Shown here piece after piece: positions 16,997-25,444 of a stretch of DNA of 48,145 nt (positions within the stretch are counted from its first letter, which is position 1; each line of letters starts with the position of its first letter). The position numbers and the translations under genes were made by a program. The notes below the pieces were generated by a model. The model was not told the origin of the DNA. It did not search any database and was given only the letters and a program-made list of their open reading frames with translations. Location of the stretch: NCBI GenBank assembly GCA_964436955.1, contig CAYTFC010000013.1, forward strand, positions 1-48,145. The letters are read 5' to 3'. Source of the stretch: CAMFKD01 sp964436955 (GTDB taxonomy: Bacteria > Chlamydiota > Chlamydiia > Chlamydiales > JAJFMA01).

Positions 16997-17075
16997 GGCG
17001 TCCTTTCTGGGCTCACCTGCGAGGGATATGCTTGTCAGCCTCGGCGAGGCAGACCCACAAGGAAAAGGCAGCTTT
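16997..17075. repeat. Interspersed repeat with REP-like palindrome
   Basis: CCTCGGCGAGG sits inside a longer hairpin-forming unit ending ACCCACAAGGAAAAGGCAGC (17031-17075). The same unit and its left flank recur at 23990-24118. Nothing coding is seen between 16988 and 17160. Confidence 0.75.
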
Positions 17076-17160
17076 TGCATTGAATTGCGGAGCGTGTGAT
17101 GTCGCTTCGGCTACAACGTGTAACAGCAGCCCCATAATACTACGAAACGACTTCAACAAG

Positions 17161-17286
17161 GTAAGCGTCAAATAGACCCATATTTTTTGCAAAGCGCCTG
17201 TTGAGCATAGTCCTCCTTAAACGCATTTAAGGAGGACTATGCTCAACAGGCGCTTTGCAAAAAATATGGGTCTATTTGACGCTTAC
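17161..17286. repeat. Perfect palindrome with 60-base arms and 6-base loop
   Basis: Bases 17161-17220 are repeated exactly, inverted, at 17227-17286; ACGCAT separates them and its outer A/T also pair. The right arm contains the last codons of the minus-strand esterase. On each strand the palindrome also encodes AAGGAGG, five bases, then ATG and the same opening codons (MLNRRFAKNMGLFDAY). Identity breaks off abruptly outside the arms. It may be a recent inverted duplication, a mobile-element scar or an assembly chimera. Confidence 0.95.
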
Positions 17287-18202
17287 GTCGAGTCTTCAGC
17301 AGTCGATGTAATTTTATTCCAATCCACTGTAAGGCACTTTCAGCTTCCGGAATTATTTCATGGCAGTTAATAAAACCATGAATTAAACCAGGAAAACAAT
17401 TAAATTCAACAGTACTTCTTTTTTTCGCAAGTTTACCAGCAAACTCTTTTCCATCATCTGACAAAAGATCGCAACCAGCGGTAACAATGACTGCGTCTGG
17501 AAAGTTTTCAAATTCATCGAAAAACAAAGGTGATAATAACCAATCCGAAATATTATCGTGATCATTAATATATTGGTCTCTATAAGAAATCATGATTTCT
17601 TTCGTTAATATTTGATTAAAACCAAATCGATTTATAGACGGCAATGTAAATGATAAATCAAGAACAGGGTATATGAGCAAAACTATTTCAGGAAGGGTTT
17701 TCCTTTCTTTAATCAATTGACATGTTGTTGCTGCTACAATATTCCCCCCTGCACTATCTCCAGCAAAAATAATAGAATGGTTTAAAATATCTAAATTTGA
17801 TTTATTTTCTATCACCCATTCATAGATGCTTTGAAAATCATTTATGGCTATTGGAAATTTGTGTTTTGGTGCTAAGCGATATTCAACAGCTAAAACTGAA
17901 CATTCAGTTCTTAATGCTAGCCGACGACACAAAGCTTCATGGGATTCTATACCACCATATATCCACCCTCCTCCGTGTGCATATATAATAAGAGGGGCTG
18001 GTTGATTTTTTGGCTGATACAATCTTGCTCTAATTTGAACCCCGTCATATCTCGACGAAACAGAGAATTCCTTGACAATAGGAATAAATTCACAAATTCC
18101 AGTGTACTCTTTGAACCTTACTTGTTTTTTTTCATTCCATAGTTTTTCGCTAAGCCTTACTTCTTCAACAATGAATTGAGATTGAGCAGTTAAAAAATTC
18201 AT
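17243..18202 (-). CDS. Alpha/beta-hydrolase, HSL-family esterase/lipase
   Basis: 319-residue carboxylester hydrolase of the hormone-sensitive-lipase group. The oxyanion motif HGGGW is at residues 76-80, the nucleophile in GDSAGG (Ser150), the acid Asp245 in CDLLSDDG and the base His275 in LIHGF, so the catalytic triad is complete. No signal peptide. The ATG overlaps the stop of the upstream clan-CE gene by four bases (18199-18202), so the pair is co-translated. The gene is AT-rich and full of Ile, Lys and Asn codons unlike its neighbours, suggesting acquisition. Its 3' end lies inside the palindrome, so its last ~15 residues may not be original. Natural substrate unknown. Confidence 0.9.
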   Translation of the reverse strand: MNFLTAQSQFIVEEVRLSEKLWNEKKQVRFKEYTGICEFIPIVKEFSVSSRYDGVQIRARLYQPKNQPAPLIIYAHGGGWIYGGIESHEALCRRLALRTECSVLAVEYRLAPKHKFPIAINDFQSIYEWVIENKSNLDILNHSIIFAGDSAGGNIVAATTCQLIKERKTLPEIVLLIYPVLDLSFTLPSINRFGFNQILTKEIMISYRDQYINDHDNISDWLLSPLFFDEFENFPDAVIVTAGCDLLSDDGKEFAGKLAKKRSTVEFNCFPGLIHGFINCHEIIPEAESALQWIGIKLHRLLKTRRKRQIDPYFLQSAC

Positions 18203-19452
18203 AAAACATGCCTTAAAGCTTTCTTTATTATCATACTAATTATTCTATTTCGTTTTTGAACGATATAACTATTTTGTTCTTTTACAGCTCCAAAAATCAA
18301 ACAATTTTTATCGAATACGTGCCATTTATAAAAATCTCTAATTTTTTCGATTTTTCTGCTCTGATATGGATCAATAGGATGTTGCAAGCTTTCTTCGTAT
18401 TTGGATAGTTCAAACAACGATTGATCTGCTCTTCTAAATTCCATAGGCAAAGAACTTAACCCATTAACTGCAATTTCTTCTGGATTTTCCTCGCTTCCAA
18501 CGTTTACTATATCTTTTTTTACGCATGCGTGCTTTTTCAAAAACGAAAATATGTCTTCTTGCTTAAAAACTTGCTTTACATCTCTTAATGCATAAACTGC
18601 ACAATTTACATGATCGTGTTGCCTTTGGTCTTTAACCACAAAAATTTCATAATCTATTTTATTTATTATGCTGCTTATTTCTTTGACCGTTGTTGTTGAA
18701 AATCTAGCTCTATCGCCTATAGAATCAGAAATAAAAAAATTAAATTTTCCTTTAGATTTTTCTATGAATATTTGTGTTATGTGTGAGGAATTTAAATGTC
18801 TCACAACAGTGGAAATTCTTGTATCTTCATTTTTTTTCTTTAAATTTGAAATAAAATCTCGAAGTTCATCAAATGAATCAAATGCTTCATAGTTAATGTG
18901 AATGTTTTTATTTTCGCATTCAGCTTTAAACTCTTCTTTAATATATTGAATTGCCTGCAAAGGCAAAATAATACCTGCCGAAAACTTTGTAAAAATCAAG
19001 TTGGATAACACGTCTGAATGACGGCTTATGATATCGTCTAAAGCTCTAACCATGATATCATCAGCTTGATCAAATGGATGTGCTGTGATCAAATTTATAA
19101 TTGAGTACGAAAGATTATCGCGATGATTTTCGGGGGTTTTCGAGATGATTTGTTCAATATATTCTGCAAGACTTTTGGAAATTTTTTGGGGAATTGCTTT
19201 AGAATGATTGACTCTATTGAGCTGATTAAAAATAGAATAAAGTAGAATATAAATATTATCGATAAATAAATTTGCATCTTCACTATAACATTTCTCAAGG
19301 TCGATTTTCAAATCACATATTTCAGCGTCTTCTTTCAAAATGTCCGAGATCACTTCCTCTATATTAGAAACGTTTTTCTCAATATAACTTGATTTGTTAG
19401 ATTGATTTTGAAAGATATTAGGAGTTCTATTTGTTAGATTATAAATATTCAT
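18199..19452 (-). CDS. Clan-CE cysteine protease/acetyltransferase-like protein, candidate effector
   Basis: 417-residue AT-rich gene product. The C-terminal half has a clan-CE (adenain, ULP1, YopJ) catalytic layout: His224 (NSSHITQIFIE), Asp243 (FISDSIG, 19 residues on), Gln278 and Cys284 in the classic Q-x5-C spacing (QHDHVNCAVYALRDV). The wording around the Cys and the V-R-H-L segment look closer to YopJ-type acetyltransferases than to ULP1 deubiquitinases. The N-terminal ~200 residues are helical and polar and could carry a secretion signal. AGGAG lies nine bases before ATG 19452. It is the first gene of a coupled pair with the esterase. The activity (protease, deubiquitinase or acetyltransferase) cannot be told from sequence alone. 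Confidence 0.7.
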   Translation of the reverse strand: MNIYNLTNRTPNIFQNQSNKSSYIEKNVSNIEEVISDILKEDAEICDLKIDLEKCYSEDANLFIDNIYILLYSIFNQLNRVNHSKAIPQKISKSLAEYIEQIISKTPENHRDNLSYSIINLITAHPFDQADDIMVRALDDIISRHSDVLSNLIFTKFSAGIILPLQAIQYIKEEFKAECENKNIHINYEAFDSFDELRDFISNLKKKNEDTRISTVVRHLNSSHITQIFIEKSKGKFNFFISDSIGDRARFSTTTVKEISSIINKIDYEIFVVKDQRQHDHVNCAVYALRDVKQVFKQEDIFSFLKKHACVKKDIVNVGSEENPEEIAVNGLSSLPMEFRRADQSLFELSKYEESLQHPIDPYQSRKIEKIRDFYKWHVFDKNCLIFGAVKEQNSYIVQKRNRIISMIIKKALRHVL

Positions 19453-19746
19453 TATAATTAACTCCTGTTTACTGTCTTGAGTGGTTCTGGACTGTTATCA
19501 TTTTTTTGGTTAGGTTCTCATTAACGTGATGAGCCCTTTTTTTATGGAAATTGTTGAGTTTGGACCATGAGTTAGTAATTTGTCAAATTATGAATAAGTC
19601 TATCATTTTAGGTTCTTGGGAAGAATTGAGGAAGAATTGGGGGCGCCTCGTCAGAGATGCTTGCTGTTATCGAAAGGCCATGAGCGCGTCGAAGCCGCTC
19701 GCACTTCCTGAAAGTTCGAAGGGATTTTATTTTACTCTTTTCTGTA

Positions 19747-19971
19747 AGAAAGTCTCTTGAGCATCGTGCTCGTTTGGAAGACGAGCTTCGCAGATTTAAA
19801 AGGCGTTCTAGCAAAAATAGTTCTAAACCACCCTCTCAAGATTTCAAGGTCAATGGTACTGACGACGCTATTAGAGGTGGTGCAAAGCTCGGACATCAGG
19901 CTCATCAAAGAGTTTTATTACCCGAAATGATCCAGCATCCAAGAAATCGAGCTCCTTTCTGTTTTGATTGA
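19747..19971 (+). pseudogene. IS66-family transposase remnant (N-terminal fragment)
   Basis: An open stretch without a convincing start reads RRSSKNSSKPPSQD, then GAKLGHQAHQRVLLPE, matching the N-terminal region of IS66 transposases (NSSKPPS-D and G-x-GHxGH segments), and stops at 19971. The catalytic DDE domain is absent. The rest of 19453-20067 holds no gene I can support; a weak hairpin followed by CCCTTTTTTT lies near 19520-19545. Confidence 0.7.
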
Positions 19972-20067
19972 AGCTCCCAAATTAACCTAAATTGTTCTTT
20001 CATGCTGTGAGCTACTGCTAATTGGTGATTAACTACTAGCAGCGCGTGGTATCAATGGAGCGATTGC

Positions 20068-22881
20068 TTAATCGAGAGCTCTTGCCAGAAGTTCTACAAG
20101 ATGAAGGGCATGATGGCCAGTGCCTTGTGCTATTTGGGAACGGCAGGACATGCCGTTGGCGATCACAACAGTGTTCGCGTCTGCATTTCGGATAGCTGGA
20201 AATAATTTATTCTCTCCAATGGTCATAGACATGGCGTAATGCTCTTTTTCATATCCGAACGAGCCGGCAAGTCCGCAGCAACCAGAGGTAATTTCCGTGA
20301 CAGTGCTGTGAGGGATGGAGCTTAGAACTTTATGAAGTGTTGATGATCCCACGAGCGCTTTTTGATGGCAATGTGTGTGAAAATGGATGCTTTGAGGCTT
20401 TGTTTGTAACCACGGAAAAGTATCGTGGCTTGCCAGCAAGATATCAATGGGTTGACAAAGGGCAGCCAGTTTTTCCGCAAATTCGCTAGGGACAAGATCG
20501 GGGTAGTCATCACGAATGGTAAGAATACAGCTGGGTTCAAGTCCTACAATCGGAATGTTCTTTTCCACATAAGGTCTCAGATGTTCGATAAGCTGTAACG
20601 CAGCTTTTTTGGCTTGCTTGAGCATGCCTTTTGAGATGAGAGGTCTTCCACAACATTGCCAAAAAGGAACTATGACGTCATAGCCAAATGCTCTTAGAAC
20701 TTTAACCGCGCTGTGACCTATTTCTGGATAGTGAAATTCGGTATAGGTATCTAGAAATAGCACAACTTGGGGGTTTCCCTGACTTGGCTTAGTTTGATAT
20801 TGTTTCGAAAAGCGTTGCAATGCTAGTGGTGGCAGAGAACGCTCAGGAGCAATTCCAATAGCTGAGAACAGCTTCTTAATAAGGGTGCTTTTCCCAACAG
20901 CATTGTAAATCTTCGCTAGCGGAGCCGTCCATTTATTAATCGTCGCAACATGGGCAAAGAGACGACTACGAAGCGAATAGCCATTTTTTTCCTGATAGTG
21001 GTAAAGGAACTCGGCCTTCATCTTAGCCATGTCGATCTGGGAAGGGCATTCTGTTTTACAGCCTTTGCATTCCAGGCAGTATTCCAGAACATGGTACAGC
21101 TCTTTGCTTGTGAAGGTCTCTAGTGAGAGTTTTCCATTCACAATTTCGCGCAAACTTTGTGCTCGAGCGCGTGTCGTGTGGAATTCGTCTCCGTAAGCTT
21201 GGAAGGACGGGCACATCAGCCCTTCACGTTTCCGGCATAGACCGTTTCCATTACATAAGTCCACTGCAAGGTTAAAGCCTCCTTGCCTGGAGAAGTCAAA
21301 CTGTGTTGCGATAGTCGCTTGTTTAACGTCAGGGCTCATACGCAGATTTTCTGTGAGGTCTTGTGCGGAAATGATTTTGCCAGGATTCATTTTTCCGGCC
21401 GGGTCGAAGGCTTTCTTTAGACGTATAAAGGCCTCATAGACGCGCTTACCGAACATTTTTTCATTGAGCCAAGCGCGTACAATGCCGTCACCATGTTCAC
21501 CGCTTAATGTGCCTTCATGTTGCAGCAGGAGTTCTGCCGTTTCTTCCATTATGGCGCGCATAGAAATTAACTCTTCTGGCTGTCGCAGATCAACGTAAGG
21601 TCTTACATGCATGCATCCTGCTCCAGCATGCCCATAAATACCCGCTTCTTTTCCGTATCGCGCTAACAAAGCGGTAAATGCATCCATGAAGGATGCGAGG
21701 TGTTCTGGGCTGACGGCTACATCTTCCAAAAATGCAATCGCGCGGTTGTAGCTGCGTTTGGATAGAAGTAGTCCGAGTCCGCCTTCACGCACTGCCCAGA
21801 CGTTCGCCATATCAGTTGCGTCTTCCAGGACCCTAACATTGCGTGGGTGCATGTGCTGTACGAAGTTTTGCACATGTTGCTGTTCGCTATCGAATTCTAC
21901 GACGAGCACGGCTTGTGGCGATCCTTCTAACCACCCCATGCGTTCTCGTGTGGAGGGGAGGGAGCGGCCTGCTTCTAGGATTTTGGAATCGATTAGTTCT
22001 AGCGCTAGTGGTTTCCATTTCAAAATAGCGACAACTAATGAAAATGCGTCGTTTAAAGAGGTGCAGGGAATAAGGCAAAGGCGTGATTTTTGAGGGCGCT
22101 TGCAAATTTTAACGGTCATCTGTGTGACGATGCCTAAAGTGCCTTCTGAACCGGCGATTATTTTGGCCAAATTCAGAGGCTCATCACCCAACAAGAGGTC
22201 TAAGTTATAACCGGAAGCGCGCCTAGGTATATTTGGCAGGTGCTTGTGAATGTCGTCCGAGTAATGCTCGCGTAGATGCATGATTTCGCGATAGATTTCG
22301 CCTTCGCGATTGTGTTGCTGTAGCTTTTTCTGAAGGGTTCCCGCATCGATCTCTGTAAACGTAAGGAGCTCGCCGCTATAGAGTAATAGGTCCACCGATG
22401 AGATGTGATCGCGCATTTTGCCATATCGTAGTGAACGCGATCCCGCGGCGTCGTTGCCTAGCATACCCCCGAGGGTGGCGCGATTACCGGTAGAGGTATC
22501 TGGACCGAGACGATAATCTCGTCCTGCTAGTGCTTGATTGAGTTGGCTTTGTACCACTCCCGGTTCACAAATGGCATATTCGGCATCGTAGTTGATTTCC
22601 TTGATATTGCAGAGGTATTGAGCAGTGTCGATGATCAGACCTCGTCCAATGCACCCCCCAGCGATTCCTGTGGCGGCTCCGCGGGGAATCACGGCCGTGC
22701 TGTGCTTGCGAGCAATGGAAACCGCGATACGCACATCTTCAAAGTTCTTAGGAACAACAATGGCTTCCGGCTCGATTTCATAGATCGAGGCATCCACGCT
22801 ATAAACGGCTTTGGATATGATGTCGTCGCGGACCTCACAGTCTAAATTCCGATGTAAATCATCGGATAGGCTAGCGAACAT
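20068..22881 (-). CDS. FAD/Fe-S D-2-hydroxyacid dehydrogenase (YdiJ-like)
   Basis: 937-residue fusion enzyme oxidising a D-2-hydroxyacid (lactate or 2-hydroxyglutarate), probably passing electrons to quinone at the membrane face. Order of domains: FAD-binding type 4 (PRGAATGIAGG near residue 60, GNRATLGGMLGNDAAGSRS near 130), FAD-oxidase C-terminal domain (SGEHGDG near 470), a ferredoxin-like part with CNGNGLCRKREGLMC and CLECKGCKTECPSQ (about 540-620), then two CCG modules (FWQCCGRP and SGCCGLAGSFG, about 745 and 870). This matches YdiJ-type proteins of ~1,000 residues, with all cofactor cysteines apparently present. It is transcribed alone, divergently from the PEP-CTERM-like gene. The substrate is inferred. 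Confidence 0.88.
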   Translation of the reverse strand: MFASLSDDLHRNLDCEVRDDIISKAVYSVDASIYEIEPEAIVVPKNFEDVRIAVSIARKHSTAVIPRGAATGIAGGCIGRGLIIDTAQYLCNIKEINYDAEYAICEPGVVQSQLNQALAGRDYRLGPDTSTGNRATLGGMLGNDAAGSRSLRYGKMRDHISSVDLLLYSGELLTFTEIDAGTLQKKLQQHNREGEIYREIMHLREHYSDDIHKHLPNIPRRASGYNLDLLLGDEPLNLAKIIAGSEGTLGIVTQMTVKICKRPQKSRLCLIPCTSLNDAFSLVVAILKWKPLALELIDSKILEAGRSLPSTRERMGWLEGSPQAVLVVEFDSEQQHVQNFVQHMHPRNVRVLEDATDMANVWAVREGGLGLLLSKRSYNRAIAFLEDVAVSPEHLASFMDAFTALLARYGKEAGIYGHAGAGCMHVRPYVDLRQPEELISMRAIMEETAELLLQHEGTLSGEHGDGIVRAWLNEKMFGKRVYEAFIRLKKAFDPAGKMNPGKIISAQDLTENLRMSPDVKQATIATQFDFSRQGGFNLAVDLCNGNGLCRKREGLMCPSFQAYGDEFHTTRARAQSLREIVNGKLSLETFTSKELYHVLEYCLECKGCKTECPSQIDMAKMKAEFLYHYQEKNGYSLRSRLFAHVATINKWTAPLAKIYNAVGKSTLIKKLFSAIGIAPERSLPPLALQRFSKQYQTKPSQGNPQVVLFLDTYTEFHYPEIGHSAVKVLRAFGYDVIVPFWQCCGRPLISKGMLKQAKKAALQLIEHLRPYVEKNIPIVGLEPSCILTIRDDYPDLVPSEFAEKLAALCQPIDILLASHDTFPWLQTKPQSIHFHTHCHQKALVGSSTLHKVLSSIPHSTVTEITSGCCGLAGSFGYEKEHYAMSMTIGENKLFPAIRNADANTVVIANGMSCRSQIAQGTGHHALHLVELLARALD

Positions 22882-23000
22882 GCGCCCTCGGGTAGGTTCC
22901 TATAAATTATGTAATCATCTATTTGGCGTAAGTCTACGAAAAAAATCAAGAAAATGATACATGTAAGTGAAAGCGAATATTGTAGTAGGACAACGGTGTG

Positions 23001-23723
23001 ATGATGTTGATGAATTGGCGTTTAGGGTGGGTTGCGGCGTTACCTATTTTTCTTATCCTTTCATCGCCAGTCGAAGGTGGGGGGAAGCTTACAGGCAAAC
23101 CATTGGCTTCCGTGAGTTCCTATAAGGATTCAGGAACGGCATCCCTACAAGAAATTGTGGATAGCAACGCAGATAAGCATGGCTCTGATGGGGATGCCGC
23201 GGAGGAAAACACTGATGATAAACATCTTGGTGATGAATTCGGGGATCGCGAAGAGATTTGGAGTGGTCAAATAAATAGTAGAGAGCAAGATGCTCCGCTT
23301 AAGGATGTTCATCATAGTAATGGCGCTGGAAAGTCTGATGGGAAGGGGTTTGTGCTTCATCTACTAGATGACGGTGATAACGTCGCTATGGGAGACGATG
23401 TAGTGCCTGACATTGCACTCGGATCAGGTTTTGATCATAAGGGACATGTCGCAAGCTATATTGAAGAAGTTACCAAAGATCAGAAGAGATATATCGCTTT
23501 AGGTGGTGGGGATGGACTTGGCAAGGATTTTACCTATGATCATCTTAAGCATGACAATCAGTCAAAGGATGATCATCAAGAAGGTCAGCAAGGTGGCGAT
23601 GACGAAGGCGTACAAATGGCCGTACCAGAGCCAAGAACTTGGTTATTAATGGGTAGCTTGCTGCTCATTATGATGCTTGGAATGGCGCGCAGAAAGTGGG
23701 TGCATGGCAAAACTAAAGCTTGA
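23001..23723 (+). CDS. Secreted acidic protein with PEP-CTERM-like sorting signal
   Basis: 240-residue protein. It opens with a signal peptide (WVAALPIFLILSSPVEG) and continues as a polar, Asp/Gly/His-rich chain of low complexity (DDHQEGQQGGDDEG). It ends with VPEPRTWLLMG, a hydrophobic helix and ARRKW, exactly the Pro-Glu-Pro, transmembrane, Arg-cluster layout of PEP-CTERM proteins cleaved by exosortase. No exosortase is in the window. I chose ATG 23001; GTG 22998 and ATG 23004 are alternatives, with AGGA at 22987. The tail overlaps the Smr gene by 20 bases. Without exosortase it could simply be an anchored surface protein. Confidence 0.75.
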   Translation: MMLMNWRLGWVAALPIFLILSSPVEGGGKLTGKPLASVSSYKDSGTASLQEIVDSNADKHGSDGDAAEENTDDKHLGDEFGDREEIWSGQINSREQDAPLKDVHHSNGAGKSDGKGFVLHLLDDGDNVAMGDDVVPDIALGSGFDHKGHVASYIEEVTKDQKRYIALGGGDGLGKDFTYDHLKHDNQSKDDHQEGQQGGDDEGVQMAVPEPRTWLLMGSLLLIMMLGMARRKWVHGKTKA

Positions 23724-23961
23724 TCTACATGATATTTTTAACAAGGGTCGTGAAATCGATGATGAGTTAGATCGCATCATTCGCGAAGCTGTGGATAAGA
23801 AGATTGCTCTGGTAGAGATTATTCCGGGAAAAGGCAGCGGTCAGCTAAAGAAAAAGGTTCTTCGTTTCTTAAGTCAGGGTCATATCAAACAGCTCTATCA
23901 CCGTCTTGAGAAAGATAGCAAAAACTTCGGTCGTATATTCGTTCATTTCAAATTCAACTAG
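23704..23961 (+). CDS. Small Smr (MutS2-related) domain protein
   Basis: 85-residue stand-alone Smr domain, a fold associated with nucleic-acid nicking or binding. LDLHDIFNK corresponds to the LDLHG motif and IIPGKGSGQLKK to the H-G-K-G-x-G motif (here P replaces the His), followed by the helix VLRFLSQ. ATG 23704 lies within the end of the PEP-CTERM-like gene, in another frame, so the two are probably co-transcribed. No strong ribosome site. Its function is unclear; the overlap is more likely about expression than a shared pathway. Confidence 0.8.
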   Translation: MAKLKLDLHDIFNKGREIDDELDRIIREAVDKKIALVEIIPGKGSGQLKKKVLRFLSQGHIKQLYHRLEKDSKNFGRIFVHFKFN

Positions 23962-23989
23962 ATAGATTTAAATTAGTCTAATGCCGCTT

Positions 23990-24118
23990 TTTGGGCGAAC
24001 CTGAGGGATGGGCCTTGTCTGCCTCGGCGAGGCAGACCCACAAGGAAAAGGCAGCTTTGTTTTTGAATCGCGAAGCGCGTCTGCCTCGCCGAGGCAGACC
24101 CACAAGGAAAAGACGGCT
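23990..24118. repeat. Double REP-like palindromic repeat
   Basis: Two units share CTGCCTCGSCGAGGCAGACCC followed by ACAAGGAAAAG (24013-24050 and 24081-24111). The first can also pair CCTTGT with ACAAGG around the inner palindrome. The flank GGGC-AACCTG-AGGGAT matches 16997-17030. The array ends at the stop codon of astB and may serve as its transcript end. Confidence 0.8.
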
Positions 24119-25444
24119 CTAAAGCTGGAAGGGATAGATTGAGCCAAGCTCGAGCAACTGTGTCAACTCATCCAAAGCCGTACGGCATTCATTTAACAAT
24201 GCTGGATCTCCCAAATCATTTGGAGACAACTCATCTCTATAATGCTTAGTAATCCACTGCCTAAGCGACTCCGAAAGACTGTTCGTCAAGATCACGCCTT
24301 GGTGCATAGCTGCCAGTTCCTTACTAGTCAGGACGACTCTTAATCTTAAGCATGCTGGTCCTCCACCATTCCGCATACTTTGATGCAAGGGCACATAATG
24401 CACTTGATGGATGGGTGTGATGTTCAGCATGCCCTCAATAACGCATTTCACTGCATGACAGCTTTCGGCTTCTTGCGGTGCAATAAGCACCATCTCACCG
24501 TTTGCCAATGTGACGATCTGCGAATTAAACAGATAGGTACGCACGGCCTCTTCCAGTGAGATTTGAGACTCATCCACGCGGTAGCAAATCAAATAATTGG
24601 CCTTGCGTTGCATTTCCTCGATCACTTGTCGTGTATTGACAAATGCTTTCTCGTGATAAAAAAAGAAGTTTTCGTTTCCCACGCTAATGACATCATTATG
24701 AAAAACTCCGGCATCAATGGCTTCAGGGTTTTGTTGTGCAAAAACTACCCATTCGGGGTTCAAGCGGTGCAGACGACTTAGTGCTCGCGATGCCTCCAAG
24801 GTATGTCTTGCTGGAAATTTCTTAGGCTGGACAGAAGGGTTTTCCAGACTACGGCCATACGTAAAAATCTGCAGACCTTGCGACTGATACTGAGCGCATA
24901 GTCGCGTATGGTTAGCTGCTCCTTCATCTCCAAAATAGGAGCTGGAGGGCAGGGCGTTATGATGAACGAAGTACTTTTGGTCGCTGAATATGGTCTGCAA
25001 TATACGTGCGGTTGCGGGGTACTCAGAGGCTCGATGAAAATGACTGCAGAGATTTGCCGGAGTAAAATGCACGCGTCCGTCAGCACTATCCGCCGAAGGG
25101 CTTACTGTTGCGGCATTAGCGGTCCACATGCTTGCGGCTGAACTACAGGCAGACAACAACTGAGGAGCTTCGCGAGAGGCTTGTGAAAGAATTGCGGTAT
25201 CAGTTCCTTCAAAACCTAGTTGGCGCAATATCCAAACGGCTGGACGTTCCTGTGGAGGTAACACGGCTTGGGGAATTCCTAGACTGCGTAGAAGATTCAT
25301 TTTTTCCAACCCCTGCAAAGCAGCTTCGCGAGGGTTGGCAGTCAAGTTGCTGTGCCGCATCGAAGCCATATTTCCGAAGGCTAGACCGCTATAGTTGTGC
25401 GTAGGACCGACAATACCATCGAAATTGATCTCTTTAGTATTCAC
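24119..25444 (-). CDS. astB: N-succinylarginine dihydrolase
   Basis: Second AST step: N2-succinylarginine to N2-succinylornithine with release of two NH3 and CO2. The 441 residues match the family length (~445). The N-terminus (EINFDGIVGPTHNYSGLAFGN) and the catalytic Cys segment MRNGGGPACLRLRVVL near residue 360 are diagnostic. Other landmarks are FTPANLCSHFHRA and the His-containing FHNDVISVGNE. The ATG overlaps the astD stop by four bases. Last gene of the operon, ending against the palindromic repeat. Confidence 0.93.
   Translation of the reverse strand: MNTKEINFDGIVGPTHNYSGLAFGNMASMRHSNLTANPREAALQGLEKMNLLRSLGIPQAVLPPQERPAVWILRQLGFEGTDTAILSQASREAPQLLSACSSAASMWTANAATVSPSADSADGRVHFTPANLCSHFHRASEYPATARILQTIFSDQKYFVHHNALPSSSYFGDEGAANHTRLCAQYQSQGLQIFTYGRSLENPSVQPKKFPARHTLEASRALSRLHRLNPEWVVFAQQNPEAIDAGVFHNDVISVGNENFFFYHEKAFVNTRQVIEEMQRKANYLICYRVDESQISLEEAVRTYLFNSQIVTLANGEMVLIAPQEAESCHAVKCVIEGMLNITPIHQVHYVPLHQSMRNGGGPACLRLRVVLTSKELAAMHQGVILTNSLSESLRQWITKHYRDELSPNDLGDPALLNECRTALDELTQLLELGSIYPFQL

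Noticed and set aside
16984..17175. 63-residue plus-strand frame after the VOC-like gene
   Set aside because: Consists of the interspersed repeat and one arm of the palindrome.
17161..17286. Ordinary rho-independent terminator
   Set aside because: Arms of 60 perfect bases without a U tract, and reaching into the esterase gene, are far outside terminator size.
19551..19760. Small plus-strand frame upstream of the IS66 remnant
   Set aside because: No ribosome site or motif; most likely decayed flanking or IS sequence.
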